This document shows, one piece after another, positions 27,439 to 37,259 of a stretch of 64,000 nucleotides of DNA. The notes beneath the pieces are model-generated. The model saw nothing but the letters and a program-made list of their open reading frames with translations. It searched no databases and was not told the origin of the DNA. Source of the DNA: Rhizobium sp. BK376 (GTDB lineage Bacteria > Pseudomonadota > Alphaproteobacteria > Rhizobiales > Rhizobiaceae); the NCBI RefSeq assembly GCF_004341625.1, contig NZ_SLZG01000003.1, forward strand, positions 62,001-126,000, in the 5' to 3' direction. The translations under genes were made by a program, and so were the position numbers. The stretch's first letter is position 1; each line of letters opens with the position of its first letter.

Positions 27439-27804
27439 GGTATGCCTGATATCTCATGCTAATGTAGCAGAAACCCATAGGGACACAAACAAGGATTGCG
27501 TCTCTGCCACTCTCCCCCGGCTATATGAACCCGGCTGTCGGAGACTGCAAGACGTTTTTAATCTCCTGTGTATAAGGTCGGATCTGCGCAACAGCGCTAT
27601 CCCATGAAATTCCGGGGCCAAAGCCGATCTCGCCATGGGAGCGGCACGTCTTTCCGCGATCTCCGGACCACTCAGGACGACCGATAGCGTTGACCACGGT
27701 GCCTGAAGAGATGCTTGCCTTTACCTTGGCGTAAGTCATGGCGATCACTATATCGAATGGAGGCCAATGACCGAATGTTGAGACACCGCTAAGGACCAAG
27801 GCAG
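27439..27804. other. Intergenic region between the GT25 gene and a small secreted-protein gene
   Basis: A 366-base stretch holding the divergent promoters of its neighbours. A minus-strand open frame near 27521-27799 lacks a ribosome-binding site and family resemblance. I see no RNA gene or repeat. Confidence 0.5.
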
Positions 27805-28137
27805 ATGAAGATCGCCATCAGAACCACAATCGTCGCCTTGGTGTTTGCTGCTATCGCTCCTGGTCTGTCCATGGCGGGAAATCCGGTCAATTGGGCCGCT
27901 GCGGGAAAGACCATATATCCCTACAAGGATTTGCCCGGCGTCACTGCACCGACGCAACAGACAGCGGACGACAAGTTCAGCTGCCGCACCACGACCATTC
28001 ATTCCTATTGGTGGCGTGGTGGCATCTATCGTGGACTGCCGCGGCTTGGCTATGTCTGTGACCAGAACGGTGTCATATCGTCGAGCACCAGACCGCCGAA
28101 TTGGTCCTACTGGCAGTATAACGACCGGAACAGATAA
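27805..28137 (+). CDS. Small secreted hypothetical protein, 110 residues
   Basis: The product has a clear Sec signal peptide (residues 1-24, cleavage near SMA-GN) and a mature part of about 86 residues rich in Tyr, Trp and Pro, with two cysteines (SCRTTTIHSYWWRGG and LGYVCDQNG) that could form a disulfide in the periplasm. AAGGACCAAGGCAG precedes the ATG. I do not recognise a family. It is 184 bases upstream of another small exported protein on the same strand, but the two share no obvious similarity. Confidence 0.7.
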   Translation: MKIAIRTTIVALVFAAIAPGLSMAGNPVNWAAAGKTIYPYKDLPGVTAPTQQTADDKFSCRTTTIHSYWWRGGIYRGLPRLGYVCDQNGVISSSTRPPNWSYWQYNDRNR

Positions 28138-28321
28138 TAACAGCACGCTGTTTGTCGTAGTTCATAGCGCGCGGGCAGAGCTCCATGCCGCCGCGACGGG
28201 GGTCGTATCGCAGCGTACAGTTGGTAAGCCTGTATGCCTCTGTCACAAAAACGATAGGATAGCTGCACAACAATCGGGATGCCTCCGAAAGCGATGTCTA
28301 TGACCGAGAAGAGGAATCCAG

Positions 28322-28636
28322 ATGAAGAAGATCATTTTGATTGCGGCTCTTGGCCTTTTTGCCTCAAACGCCATGGCGATGTCGCGGCATAACTCCCAGT
28401 CGATGACGTGTACCCAGGTGCATGACGAAATTGCAAAAGACGGCATGATGGTCTTGCGCTATCCGTCCAAGCAGAAATCAGACATGATGATGTACAGCCG
28501 TGCCGTAACAAACTCGATGAGCTGTGTCGGGATGGGCGGCATGGCAAACACGACCGTGCCGACGAGCGATGATCCGAAATGCAGGGTCAAAACCTGCAAT
28601 CCCACAACCGGAAAAGGTCCGAACAAGAATCAGTAG
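28322..28636 (+). CDS. Small secreted hypothetical protein, Met/Cys-rich, 104 residues
   Basis: A signal peptide (MKKIILIAALGLFASNAMA, cleavage after residue 19) precedes a mature part with many methionines (MMVLRY, DMMMYSR) and four cysteines, two in the tail segment CRVKTCNP. AGAGGAA precedes the ATG. It is probably periplasmic. The Met/Cys richness could suggest metal or redox contact, but this is speculation; no family is recognised. Confidence 0.7.
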   Translation: MKKIILIAALGLFASNAMAMSRHNSQSMTCTQVHDEIAKDGMMVLRYPSKQKSDMMMYSRAVTNSMSCVGMGGMANTTVPTSDDPKCRVKTCNPTTGKGPNKNQ

Positions 28637-28820
28637 CGCATTCAGGACGGTGGCCGCCTGCTATATCTGCATTGATGGAGGCAGAACAACGCCAATCCAC
28701 GGTTTGCATCGCGACGACTGAAACGCAACGCAGGTAGCCACCGTTGGCGCTTGTTCAGCACAGCCACCAGCGGCAGCGCTGAACGCGGTCAACATAATGA
28801 AAAAATTAAAGATTTAAGGA

Positions 28821-28838
28821 TGATCGTGGCAACGATCA
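28821..28838 (-). terminator. Probable terminator of tRNA-Leu
   Basis: Downstream of the tRNA on the minus strand, a 7-bp stem (TGATCGT/ACGATCA, loop of four) is followed by a T-rich tract ending in TTTTTT. Confidence 0.55.
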
Positions 28839-28846
28839 AAATGGAA

Positions 28847-28933
28847 TGGTGCCCAGAAGAGGACTCGAACCTCCACACCCTTTCGGGTACCAGCACCTGA
28901 AGCTGGCGCGTCTACCAATTCCGCCATCTGGGC
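28847..28933 (-). tRNA. tRNA-Leu, anticodon CAG, CCA end encoded
   Basis: The minus strand folds as a class II tRNA. The acceptor stem is GCCCAGA/TCTGGGC, the D-arm includes TTGGTAGACGC, and the anticodon arm is CCAGC-TTCAGGT-GCTGG, giving anticodon CAG. A variable arm is built from TACCCGAAAGGGT, and the T-loop is GGTTCGAGTCC. The discriminator A and CCA are encoded at 28850-28847. It reads CUG leucine codons. Confidence 0.97.
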
Positions 28934-29185
28934 GACGGAGAGCCATGTACGGGGGTGGCTCTTTGCTGTCAACAGGGTTTTTGAAGTTTTCATGGCAATC
29001 CGCAAAAAACCGTTTCCAACCACCCCTCGAACGGCGACGAAACCACTTCTCCTACGCTCTTGAAGGCCGTCCTCGAGATAGCCTCTCATCGCAATAGCGT
29101 GACCGCGTCTTGGATGGCGATGATTTCGCTCTACATTTTAGAGAATGCTGTTGTGGGGAAGTCGCGCAGGGGATGGAAAGTTGCC

Positions 29186-29629
29186 ATGATCGTTTTCGCT
29201 AGGATCACGCTGGTTTGCGTGTCTCTTCTTGTTTTGCTTCTGTCCCCCCTGGCCGCGAATGCCGTGCCGCTGGGGTCAATCGGTCCACAGGTGCATTCGG
29301 ATATCGTGAAGGTGCAGACGCTGTGCGATTACAGGGGCTGCTTTGGCTTCGGGCCTCGGCAAACATATCGCCCGCCTACCTATCGCCCCCCAGGATACCA
29401 GCCGCCGGTCTATTACAGGCCGCGCGCAACGGGTACGCCAAACCTCATATACCAGCCGCCGACCACGACCTCGGTCCCGCCGCCGGTTCGCCCTGCCACA
29501 CGGGCGCCAACCCTCAGCCGCCAGCATGTTCAGTGGTGCCGGGGGAAATACCGCTCCTATGATCCGACTACGAATCGCTACCGGACCTTTCGCGGTGGGT
29601 CGCTGGTCTGCTACTCACCCTACCGATGA
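29186..29629 (+). CDS. BA14K-family secreted protein
   Basis: A 147-residue exported protein. The signal peptide covers about residues 1-26 (LVCVSLLVLLLSPLAANA). The low-complexity middle is rich in PP, Y and R (TYRPPTYRPPGYQPP). The C-terminal BA14K motif is HVQWCRGKYRSYDP through GGSLVCYSPYR, with its two conserved cysteines. BA14K proteins were described in Brucella as immunoreactive, lectin-like envelope proteins and are widespread in Rhizobiales. The ATG at 29186 has GGAAAG upstream and begins the signal peptide directly. Confidence 0.85.
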   Translation: MIVFARITLVCVSLLVLLLSPLAANAVPLGSIGPQVHSDIVKVQTLCDYRGCFGFGPRQTYRPPTYRPPGYQPPVYYRPRATGTPNLIYQPPTTTSVPPPVRPATRAPTLSRQHVQWCRGKYRSYDPTTNRYRTFRGGSLVCYSPYR

Positions 29630-29639
29630 GCCGACCCGA

Positions 29640-29933
29640 TCAAGCGTCCGCTGCAGTGCGGTCGGTATGGCCAAGGTCGCGGCCCGGATCGATAACATCG
29701 CGCACCCGCTGCTTGAGTTCCTTGGGGCCGGGAAAGCCGCCATCGCGCTTGCGTTCCCAGAGAAGTTCACCGTCGATGCGAATCTCGAAATTTCCGCCGG
29801 TACCGGGAATCAATGCTACTTCGCCGAGACTGTCGGTAAAGGTCTGCAGCAGCTCCTGTGCCATCCACGCGGCCCGCAGCAGCCAGTTGCATTGTGTGCA
29901 GTAGAGTATGCTTATCCGGGGCTTGTCGCTCAT
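29640..29933 (-). CDS. SelT/SelW/SelH-family (Rdx-type) protein, Cys form
   Basis: A 97-residue thioredoxin-like protein of the SelW/Rdx family. The redox motif CTQC (Cys12, Cys15) replaces the CxxU of selenoprotein members, and the family's second signature is GTGGNFEIRIDGELLWERK followed by FPGPKELKQRVRD. It is thought to act in redox regulation; the exact partner is unknown. AAAGGAA precedes the ATG. It is convergent with the BA14K gene, ten bases apart. Confidence 0.9.
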   Translation of the reverse strand: MSDKPRISILYCTQCNWLLRAAWMAQELLQTFTDSLGEVALIPGTGGNFEIRIDGELLWERKRDGGFPGPKELKQRVRDVIDPGRDLGHTDRTAADA

Positions 29934-30134
29934 CAGCGTTCCTTTCGATCGATCCCGATTATCTAGAGAGCGCGGATAGCGGTCGCAAGCACTGAAGGTC
30001 CTCTTGATATTGCTGGAGAGGCGAGATTTGCCGCACTCTTTTTATTGCCGCACGCACTATATAGAAAAGGAAAGGCGGTCACCCGAATCATACGGGCGAT
30101 CGGTCTTGATCAAGCGGGCGGACGGAGCGCGTGG

Positions 30135-30914
30135 ATGGGCAGCGTAAAAAGCGTGAGATCACTGGGGGGCAGAATTCGGGCGCGGTTTTCCAATCCGTTG
30201 TTGGCGCTGGGGAGCGTGCCTGCCGCTCTTGGTGCTGCTATTGCCCTGGTTCTATTGCTTGCGGGCTCCAATCCGGCAGCCGCCGCGGATTGTGACGATA
30301 TGGCTACGCCCGGCATAAACTGGAGCGGATGCCACCGGAACAACATCATTCTCCAGGGCAGCGATCTGCATGGTGCCAATCTTGCCGGCACCCATTTCGA
30401 CAGCACCGATCTCAGCAACACCAATCTTCAGTCAGCCAATCTGGAAAAGGCGACCATGGTGCGCACCTGGCTGACGGATGCCCATGCGGAGGGTGCCAAT
30501 TTCTCGCATATCGAGGCCTATCGTTCGAGTTTCACCAATGTCGTAGCCGACGGCGCCAGTTTTGCCGGTGCCGAGCTCCAGCGGGCGGACTTCAGCGGCG
30601 CCAGGCTGGCAAAAACGGATTTCGAGAAGGCGGAACTCGGCCGAGCCAATTTCGACAAGGCGGATCTGAGCGATACCCGTTTCACGCTCGCCAATCTTTC
30701 TCGCGCCAACCTTAGCAGCGCCAAGCTGCAGGGGCCTATCAATTTCGATAGGGCCTTCATGTACCTGACGCGGATCGAGGGACTGGACCTCTCTGCCGCG
30801 GCGAACCTGCAGCAGAGCCAGATCGATCTTGCTTGCGGCGACAAGGCGACGAAGCTGCCTTCCGGGTTGAACATACCGGCGAACTGGCCTTGCCCGCCTG
30901 ACGACAAGGATTGA
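30135..30914 (+). CDS. Pentapeptide-repeat protein with N-terminal export/membrane segment
   Basis: A 259-residue protein. A basic N-terminus and one hydrophobic segment (about residues 21-46, ending SNPAAAADC) are consistent with export or anchoring. Residues about 65-215 are pentapeptide repeats of the A(D/N)LxX type (GANLAGTHFDSTDLSNTNLQ and similar), which form a right-handed quadrilateral beta helix. The ATG at 30135 with GGAG is preferred over an upstream TTG. Function is unknown; cytosolic members can mimic DNA and protect gyrase, but an exported location makes that unlikely here. Confidence 0.82.
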   Translation: MGSVKSVRSLGGRIRARFSNPLLALGSVPAALGAAIALVLLLAGSNPAAAADCDDMATPGINWSGCHRNNIILQGSDLHGANLAGTHFDSTDLSNTNLQSANLEKATMVRTWLTDAHAEGANFSHIEAYRSSFTNVVADGASFAGAELQRADFSGARLAKTDFEKAELGRANFDKADLSDTRFTLANLSRANLSSAKLQGPINFDRAFMYLTRIEGLDLSAAANLQQSQIDLACGDKATKLPSGLNIPANWPCPPDDKD

Positions 30915-30990
30915 TGCCGGGAGCGGACGATAGCCACAGGGTTAGTGGACGTGTCGCCCTCTAAGTAATTTCGGGAATGGAGGACCAATC

Positions 30991-31449
30991 GTGAGCGAAT
31001 TGAACCTACCTGCGGAAGGCGGATGCCGCTGCGGGCGCGTGCGGTTGAAGATCACCGCACCCCCGCTGCTGACTATGGCCTGTCACTGCAGGGGCTGCCA
31101 GCAGATGTCGTCCAGCGCCTATTCGCTGAGCGCCGCGATCCCGGCGGACGGCTTCGAGGTAACAAAGGGCGAACCCGTCATCGGTGGGCTTCACGGCGCT
31201 GACGCCCACCATTACTTCTGCCCCTATTGCATGAGCTGGATGTTTACGAAGTCGGAAGGCATGGACTGGTTCGTCAACCTGCGCCCGACCATGCTGGATG
31301 ACCCAAGCTGGTTTTCTCCCTTCATCGAGACCTGGACGAGCGAGAAGCTGCCCGGCGCGACGACGCCGGCGGTTCATAGTTACGCGGCGCTGCCGGCCAT
31401 GGAGGAGTATGAGGTGCTGGTGAAGGAATATATGGGGCAGGCGTCCTAG
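30991..31449 (+). CDS. GFA-family (CENP-V/GFA domain) zinc protein
   Basis: A 152-residue protein of the glutathione-dependent formaldehyde-activating (Gfa/CENP-V) fold. The zinc-binding cysteines are present: Cys12 and Cys14 (GCRCG), Cys31, Cys33 and Cys36 (CHCRGC), and Cys77 and Cys80 (CPYC). Members bind zinc and possibly glutathione adducts; most are uncharacterised. The start is GTG with GGAGGA upstream. Its stop overlaps by four bases the stop of the broken ccdB on the opposite strand. Confidence 0.9.
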   Translation: MSELNLPAEGGCRCGRVRLKITAPPLLTMACHCRGCQQMSSSAYSLSAAIPADGFEVTKGEPVIGGLHGADAHHYFCPYCMSWMFTKSEGMDWFVNLRPTMLDDPSWFSPFIETWTSEKLPGATTPAVHSYAALPAMEEYEVLVKEYMGQAS

Positions 31450-31745
31450 AAGCCCTGGAAGAGGAAGTCGGTCGCGGCAATGATCGTATCGGCCTTTGCT
31501 GAAAGATCGGCAATCGCCTCGCCGATTTCGGAGACCGGCACGGACGCCATGCGTTGGGTGGCCATGACATAAAGTTCGTCGTTGATCCGGAAGCGCGGAT
31601 TGAGGCTCGATGCCGCCTAGCTCATTTCGTCGACAGAATGAAGCGGAACCACCACTCTGGACGGGAGGCTATCGAAGAAATTGGCCTGCAGATCGAGCAC
31701 CAGGATATCGCTGCCTTTCAATCGATAGACCTGAAAGCGAGCCAT
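31446..31745 (-). pseudogene. ccdB: CcdB-family toxin gene with in-frame TAG nonsense codon
   Basis: The frame encodes MARFQVYRLKGSDILVLDLQ at its start and ends with ATDFLFQGF, giving 99 sense-like positions, the length of a CcdB gyrase toxin. Codon 43 (31617-31619) is TAG, between VDEMS and AASSLNPRF; a Trp codon (TGG) is the likely ancestor. The part after the stop, including ASVPVSEIGEAIADLS, is fully conserved in sequence and frame, so the lesion appears recent. Its start overlaps the ccdA stop (TAATG), the usual toxin-antitoxin coupling. Without readthrough only a 42-residue fragment is made. Confidence 0.85.
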
Positions 31746-31975
31746 TAAAATTGCCGGTATTTAGCGAGCGGCAGCCCATGTTTTTCGACATATTCGTTTT
31801 CGAGGCGGATGGCTTCAGCGTTTTCGATAAGCCAAAGCCGTTCGCGCTCCGCCTTCACGGCGCGCGCGATGCCGTCCTCGGTGGCGCGGGAGATATTGAT
31901 CTTCAGATCCCGCGCCTGAGTGACGAGTTTTTCGTCCAGAGAAAGATTGGCTGCTTTTCTTTGCTGTTGAGACAT
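31745..31975 (-). CDS. ccdA: CcdA-family antitoxin
   Basis: A 76-residue protein. The N-terminal ribbon-helix-helix-like part (RKAANLSLDEKLVTQARDLKIN) would bind operator DNA. The charged C-terminal part (AERERLWLIENAEAIRLENEYVEKHGLPL) matches the toxin-binding tail of CcdA antitoxins, including the closing GLPL segment. It is intact, while its partner toxin gene carries a nonsense codon. It lies 55 bases downstream of lepA on the same strand. Confidence 0.9.
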   Translation of the reverse strand: MSQQQRKAANLSLDEKLVTQARDLKINISRATEDGIARAVKAERERLWLIENAEAIRLENEYVEKHGLPLAKYRQF

Positions 31976-32030
31976 TTCAGCGGCTCCATCATGCGCACAT
32001 CATATGCACATGAGTCGCCTGTGCAAAGAC

Positions 32031-33863
<1,833 letters not shown>

Positions 33864-33963
33864 ATAGCAGCGGCGGCAACGTCCGCAAAGCGGTAATTAA
33901 CCCTATGTTCGCCCTATTTTACAGGCTGCGCGATGCAGTCCTGCCATCGGGACGCGGCATGGG

Positions 33964-34677
33964 TCAGACGGGCCATGTCTCCAGGTTCCACGCGGAGTCC
34001 CAGAACATCCATTCATATTGCGAAGCGCGCACGAAGACATCGAGCATTTGCGTCCGCTCCGCCTCGGATGCTCCACGGGCGGCAAAGTCGGTCAAGGCGA
34101 TCACTTCGCGGGCGCCGGCGGCAAATTGCGGATCGCCATAGGTGTTGATCCAGGCCTGGAATGCATTGCCTTCGGTCAAGGGCCTGTTCTTGATGGCCTC
34201 GCCGACTTTCCAGTAGATCCAGAAGCACGGCAGGATGGCGGAAAGCGCCACCGGATAGGAGCAGTGATAGGCCGTGGCGAGCAGGAAGTTGGTATAGGCA
34301 AAGCCGCTCGGCGACGGTTCGGCGGCCTCGACATCCGCAGGGGTGATGCCGAACTGGGCCAGAAATCCCGCATGCAGACCCTGCTCGACATTGAGAGCTT
34401 TTTGAGCCGAGCCCAAGAAGCGCAGGACCTGCGCGTTGTCAGGCGCCTTTGCCGCAACGACGGCCAGGCAGCGGGCGTAATGCTTGAGATAAAGCGCGTC
34501 CTGCAGGATGTAGTGCCGAAAGATTTCGGGCGGCAGGGTGCCGTCGGACAGCCGTTCCAGCAGCGGCAGGGCTTCGATGCTGGCGCGGATCGATGCGATC
34601 CTCTCCCATGCGGCGGTCGTGAAGCTGTCCGTTGCCGGCTGGCTGGCCATTTGGTTGTCTTGCATGCCTTTATCCAT
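33964..34677 (-). CDS. tenA: TenA-family thiaminase II / aminopyrimidine aminohydrolase
   Basis: A 237-residue all-helical TenA protein. Residues aligning with the B. subtilis active site are visible: Asp60 and Tyr63 in LQDALYLKHY, Cys151 in ILPCFWIYWKVGE, and Glu222 in SQYEWMFW. TenA hydrolyses aminomethyl-HMP from degraded thiamin to HMP for salvage. The ATG at 34677 with AGGA upstream is preferred; ATGs at 34665 and 34650 are alternatives. No thiamin genes are adjacent, and I see no TPP riboswitch in its upstream region. Confidence 0.9.
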   Translation of the reverse strand: MDKGMQDNQMASQPATDSFTTAAWERIASIRASIEALPLLERLSDGTLPPEIFRHYILQDALYLKHYARCLAVVAAKAPDNAQVLRFLGSAQKALNVEQGLHAGFLAQFGITPADVEAAEPSPSGFAYTNFLLATAYHCSYPVALSAILPCFWIYWKVGEAIKNRPLTEGNAFQAWINTYGDPQFAAGAREVIALTDFAARGASEAERTQMLDVFVRASQYEWMFWDSAWNLETWPV

Positions 34678-34860
34678 TCCAATCCTGATTGCCGGGCGGC
34701 CCGGCTTACTACAGCGCCACAATAGGCAAAAGCTATGGCAAAGACAGCGCAAAACGCACTTGCTCAGCCATTCGAAGACGATCGTCGGCTACGGTAGTTT
34801 TTGACCTTGATTCCATCATCGGATCATGTATTTCTCTTATAGTAGAAATTGGGTGCCGAG

Positions 34861-35430
34861 ATGGAAGAAGAACTCGAAATCGCGATCGGTCTGCGTATCC
34901 GCCAGCTGCGGATCGCCAGGGGTCTGACACTCGACGAACTGGCGACAGCGTCAGGTGTCAGCCGCGCAATGATCTCCCGCATCGAGCGAGCGGAAGCCAG
35001 CCCGACGGCCTCGCTGCTTGCAAGACTTTGCGCGGCGCTCGGCCTGTCGCTGTCGGCCTTCTTTGCCGAAGAGGACAAGCTTTCCTCGCCGCTTTCCCGC
35101 CGCAACGATCAGCAGGTCTGGCGCGATCCGGAAACTGGCTATCTCAGACGTTCCGTCTCGCCTTCGGCCACGGATTCGATGGTCGATCTCATCGAGGTCG
35201 TCTTTCCCGCCGGAGCCCGCGTCAGCTTTCCGCCCCATGCGGCAAGCCACGGCATGAGGCAGCATGTCTGGCTCTTCGAGGGAGAGATGGAGATCACCTC
35301 CCGCGACACCGCCTATCACCTCAAGCCCGGCGATTGCCTCTACATGCCCGTGGGCGAGGGCCACGTCTTTCACAACCCGTCCGACGGACCGGCACGCTAC
35401 TGCGTCGTGCTCGATCGCGGCGGCCGATAA
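34861..35430 (+). CDS. XRE-family regulator with C-terminal cupin domain
   Basis: A 189-residue protein. The N-terminal helix-turn-helix (about 10-65; LTLDELATASGVSRAMISRI) is followed by a cupin sensor domain (about 105-185; WLFEGEMEIT and LKPGDCLYMPVGEGHVFHN). This HTH-cupin class usually senses a small metabolite and regulates adjacent genes. It is 20 bases upstream of a GNAT acetyltransferase gene, which it may control. The ATG at 34861 is chosen over a TTG four codons earlier. Confidence 0.9.
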   Translation: MEEELEIAIGLRIRQLRIARGLTLDELATASGVSRAMISRIERAEASPTASLLARLCAALGLSLSAFFAEEDKLSSPLSRRNDQQVWRDPETGYLRRSVSPSATDSMVDLIEVVFPAGARVSFPPHAASHGMRQHVWLFEGEMEITSRDTAYHLKPGDCLYMPVGEGHVFHNPSDGPARYCVVLDRGGR

Positions 35431-35450
35431 TTCCCGTTCAGGAGCAGACC

Positions 35451-35981
35451 ATGCCAGATATCCGCCTTCTCACCGCCTCCGAGGCGCGCGCCGCCATACC
35501 CGATCTCTGCGAAATATTGGCCGATTGCGTCAATGGCGGTGCCTCCGTCGGCTTCATGCAGCCCTATACCTCGGCGGACGCTCTGGCCTATTGGCAAGGT
35601 GTCGCCGAAGCGGTCGAGGAGGGCGAAAACCTGCTCGTTGTCGCCGAACTGGAGGGAAAAATCGTCGGCACGGTGCAAATCGGCTTTGCCTCCATGCCGA
35701 ACCAGCCACATCGCGGCGATCTGAAGAAGCTGCTGATCCACCGCTCTGCCCGTGGTAGGGGCCTTGCACGACTGCTGATGCAAGCGGTCGAAGCTGAGGC
35801 GGCAAGGCAGGGCAAGACATTGCTGGTGCTGGATACCGCGACCGGCAGCGATGCCGAAGCGATCTATCCGCGCCTTGGCTGGGAGCGGGTGGGCGCCATT
35901 CCCGACTACGCGATGTGGCCGGAGGGCGGCCTCTGCTCAACTACCTTCTTCTACAAGCGGATCGGCGACAACAGGAACTGA
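35451..35981 (+). CDS. GNAT-family N-acetyltransferase
   Basis: A 176-residue acetyltransferase with the acetyl-CoA-binding motif A, HRSARGRGLARLLMQAVE (about 99-116), preceded by the beta strand VVAELEGKIVGTVQIGF. The substrate is unknown. AGGAGCAGACC precedes the ATG, and the gene follows the XRE-cupin regulator by 20 bases, so the pair forms an operon. In similar pairs the regulator's ligand and the acetyltransferase substrate may coincide. Confidence 0.9.
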   Translation: MPDIRLLTASEARAAIPDLCEILADCVNGGASVGFMQPYTSADALAYWQGVAEAVEEGENLLVVAELEGKIVGTVQIGFASMPNQPHRGDLKKLLIHRSARGRGLARLLMQAVEAEAARQGKTLLVLDTATGSDAEAIYPRLGWERVGAIPDYAMWPEGGLCSTTFFYKRIGDNRN

Positions 35982-36014
35982 TGCTCCGACTGTGGCGACG
36001 TCCTGCGAACGAGA

Positions 36015-37082
36015 TCAGCCGCCGGCCTTCAGTGTCCGCGTAAAGGCGTCGATGATGAGCTTTTCCAGCTCCGCGTGAATATCGATCCGTGGGCGTGCGG
36101 TCTCCTGGCAGATCGGATCCTGTTCGCCGATCGATGCCAGGAATTCTGCAGCGCTTGCCTTGCAGATCGGCAGGAAGCTGAAGTGGTTGGCGTTATCGAC
36201 CTGCGCATAGCCGGCGCCGGGGATCTCGTCGGCAAGCCGATCTGAAAGAACGGCAACGGGTACGCTGCCGGGACTGCCGAGATTGATGAGGGTGACCGGG
36301 ATGCCGATCGACGTCAGGCTCTCCGGTTTGAGGGCGGTTGCGAGTCCCGGATCGACGGCGACGACCGAAGCGATGCGCTTGTCGCGATTGGATTGTTCGA
36401 AGCGGGCCTTGTCGATGCTGGCAAGGTCCAGAGGCGCCACGTCGACCTCTTCGCCATCAGCGAAGCCGCGACCGCCGCGAAACCAGCTGCAATCCATCAT
36501 GTCAGGGTTTTCCCGGCAGTAGCGGATGTAGGCGTCGAGATCGCCGCGTGCGCCCGCCAGTTCCAGAGCCGTGGAGCCGCCGAGCGAAAAGCCGAGAACG
36601 CCTATGCGGTTCGGATCGATCGATGCCTGCCAATGCGCATCCGCCGATAGCGTGGAGATGATCGACGAAATGTCCTGCGTCCGCTCCCAGATCTTCGGCG
36701 TTGCCGCAGGCGTGGAATCGCCGCTCGTCGTTCCCGGATGGTTGGGTCCGGCAACGATGAAGCCGGCTTCGGCAAGGCTTTCCGCAATCCAGGCCATGCC
36801 CTCGGCACGCGAGCCGGAACCATGGGAGAGAAGGATCAGCGGGAAGCGGCCTTGCTGGATCCTCGCATTGCGACGGACAGGAACGCCGTCGAATACCTTG
36901 CTTTCACCGATCATCGCGGGCGTTCCATCGGCCTTCGAGGGGTACCAGATGGTCACTGCGAGCGCGCGGGACGAATCCTGCGTCACAACGCTTATCTTCT
37001 GCAAGCCGATAGGTTCGGCGGCGAAGGCGGGAAGGGCGGTGGCACTGAAGGCAAGCGCAAGAAGGAAGCGTGTCAGTCGCAT
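36015..37082 (-). CDS. Exported alpha/beta-hydrolase (dienelactone hydrolase/PAF-acetylhydrolase-like)
   Basis: A 355-residue protein. The signal peptide is about residues 1-22 (LLALAFSATALPAFA). The fold's oxyanion segment is PLILLSHGSGSRAEG and the nucleophile elbow is GFSLGGS; the catalytic histidine is probably in NANHFSFLP. The sequence resembles rhizobial 'dienelactone hydrolase family' proteins acting outside the cytoplasm on unknown esters. The start at 37082 is chosen because GAGG lies six bases before it and the signal peptide begins there; ATGs at 37094 and 37115 are alternatives. Confidence 0.85.
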   Translation of the reverse strand: MRLTRFLLALAFSATALPAFAAEPIGLQKISVVTQDSSRALAVTIWYPSKADGTPAMIGESKVFDGVPVRRNARIQQGRFPLILLSHGSGSRAEGMAWIAESLAEAGFIVAGPNHPGTTSGDSTPAATPKIWERTQDISSIISTLSADAHWQASIDPNRIGVLGFSLGGSTALELAGARGDLDAYIRYCRENPDMMDCSWFRGGRGFADGEEVDVAPLDLASIDKARFEQSNRDKRIASVVAVDPGLATALKPESLTSIGIPVTLINLGSPGSVPVAVLSDRLADEIPGAGYAQVDNANHFSFLPICKASAAEFLASIGEQDPICQETARPRIDIHAELEKLIIDAFTRTLKAGG

Positions 37083-37259
37083 GAAGAACCTCATCTGGTT
37101 GGAAGTGATGACCAACCATGGATGCGGTCAAAAGCGCATTCGACCTCGATCATCATCAAGGTCGTCCTATTCTGCGAGGCAGGTCGTCAGCGTCGATCAG
37201 ACTTCGAGCGCCGCCAGGGCGCCATTGATCGTCATGCCCGGCAACCACTGAACCGCGGC

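Noticed and set aside
27521..27799. A 92-codon minus-strand frame between GT25 and the secreted-protein gene
   Set aside because: No ribosome-binding site, no family resemblance, odd composition. It could be a real orphan but is not supported.
28073..28273. A 66-codon Cys-rich minus-strand frame between the two small secreted-protein genes
   Set aside because: It overlaps the end of the upstream secreted-protein gene and lacks start signals. I could not decide whether it is a remnant.
34678..34860. Possible TPP riboswitch before tenA
   Set aside because: The region does not show the conserved thi-box CUGAGA and ACCUGAUC blocks in either orientation.
34689..35430. Upstream extension of the GNAT frame through the XRE-cupin gene
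   Set aside because: It runs in another frame through a clear HTH-cupin gene; the GNAT family sequence starts at ATG 35451 with its own AGGAG.
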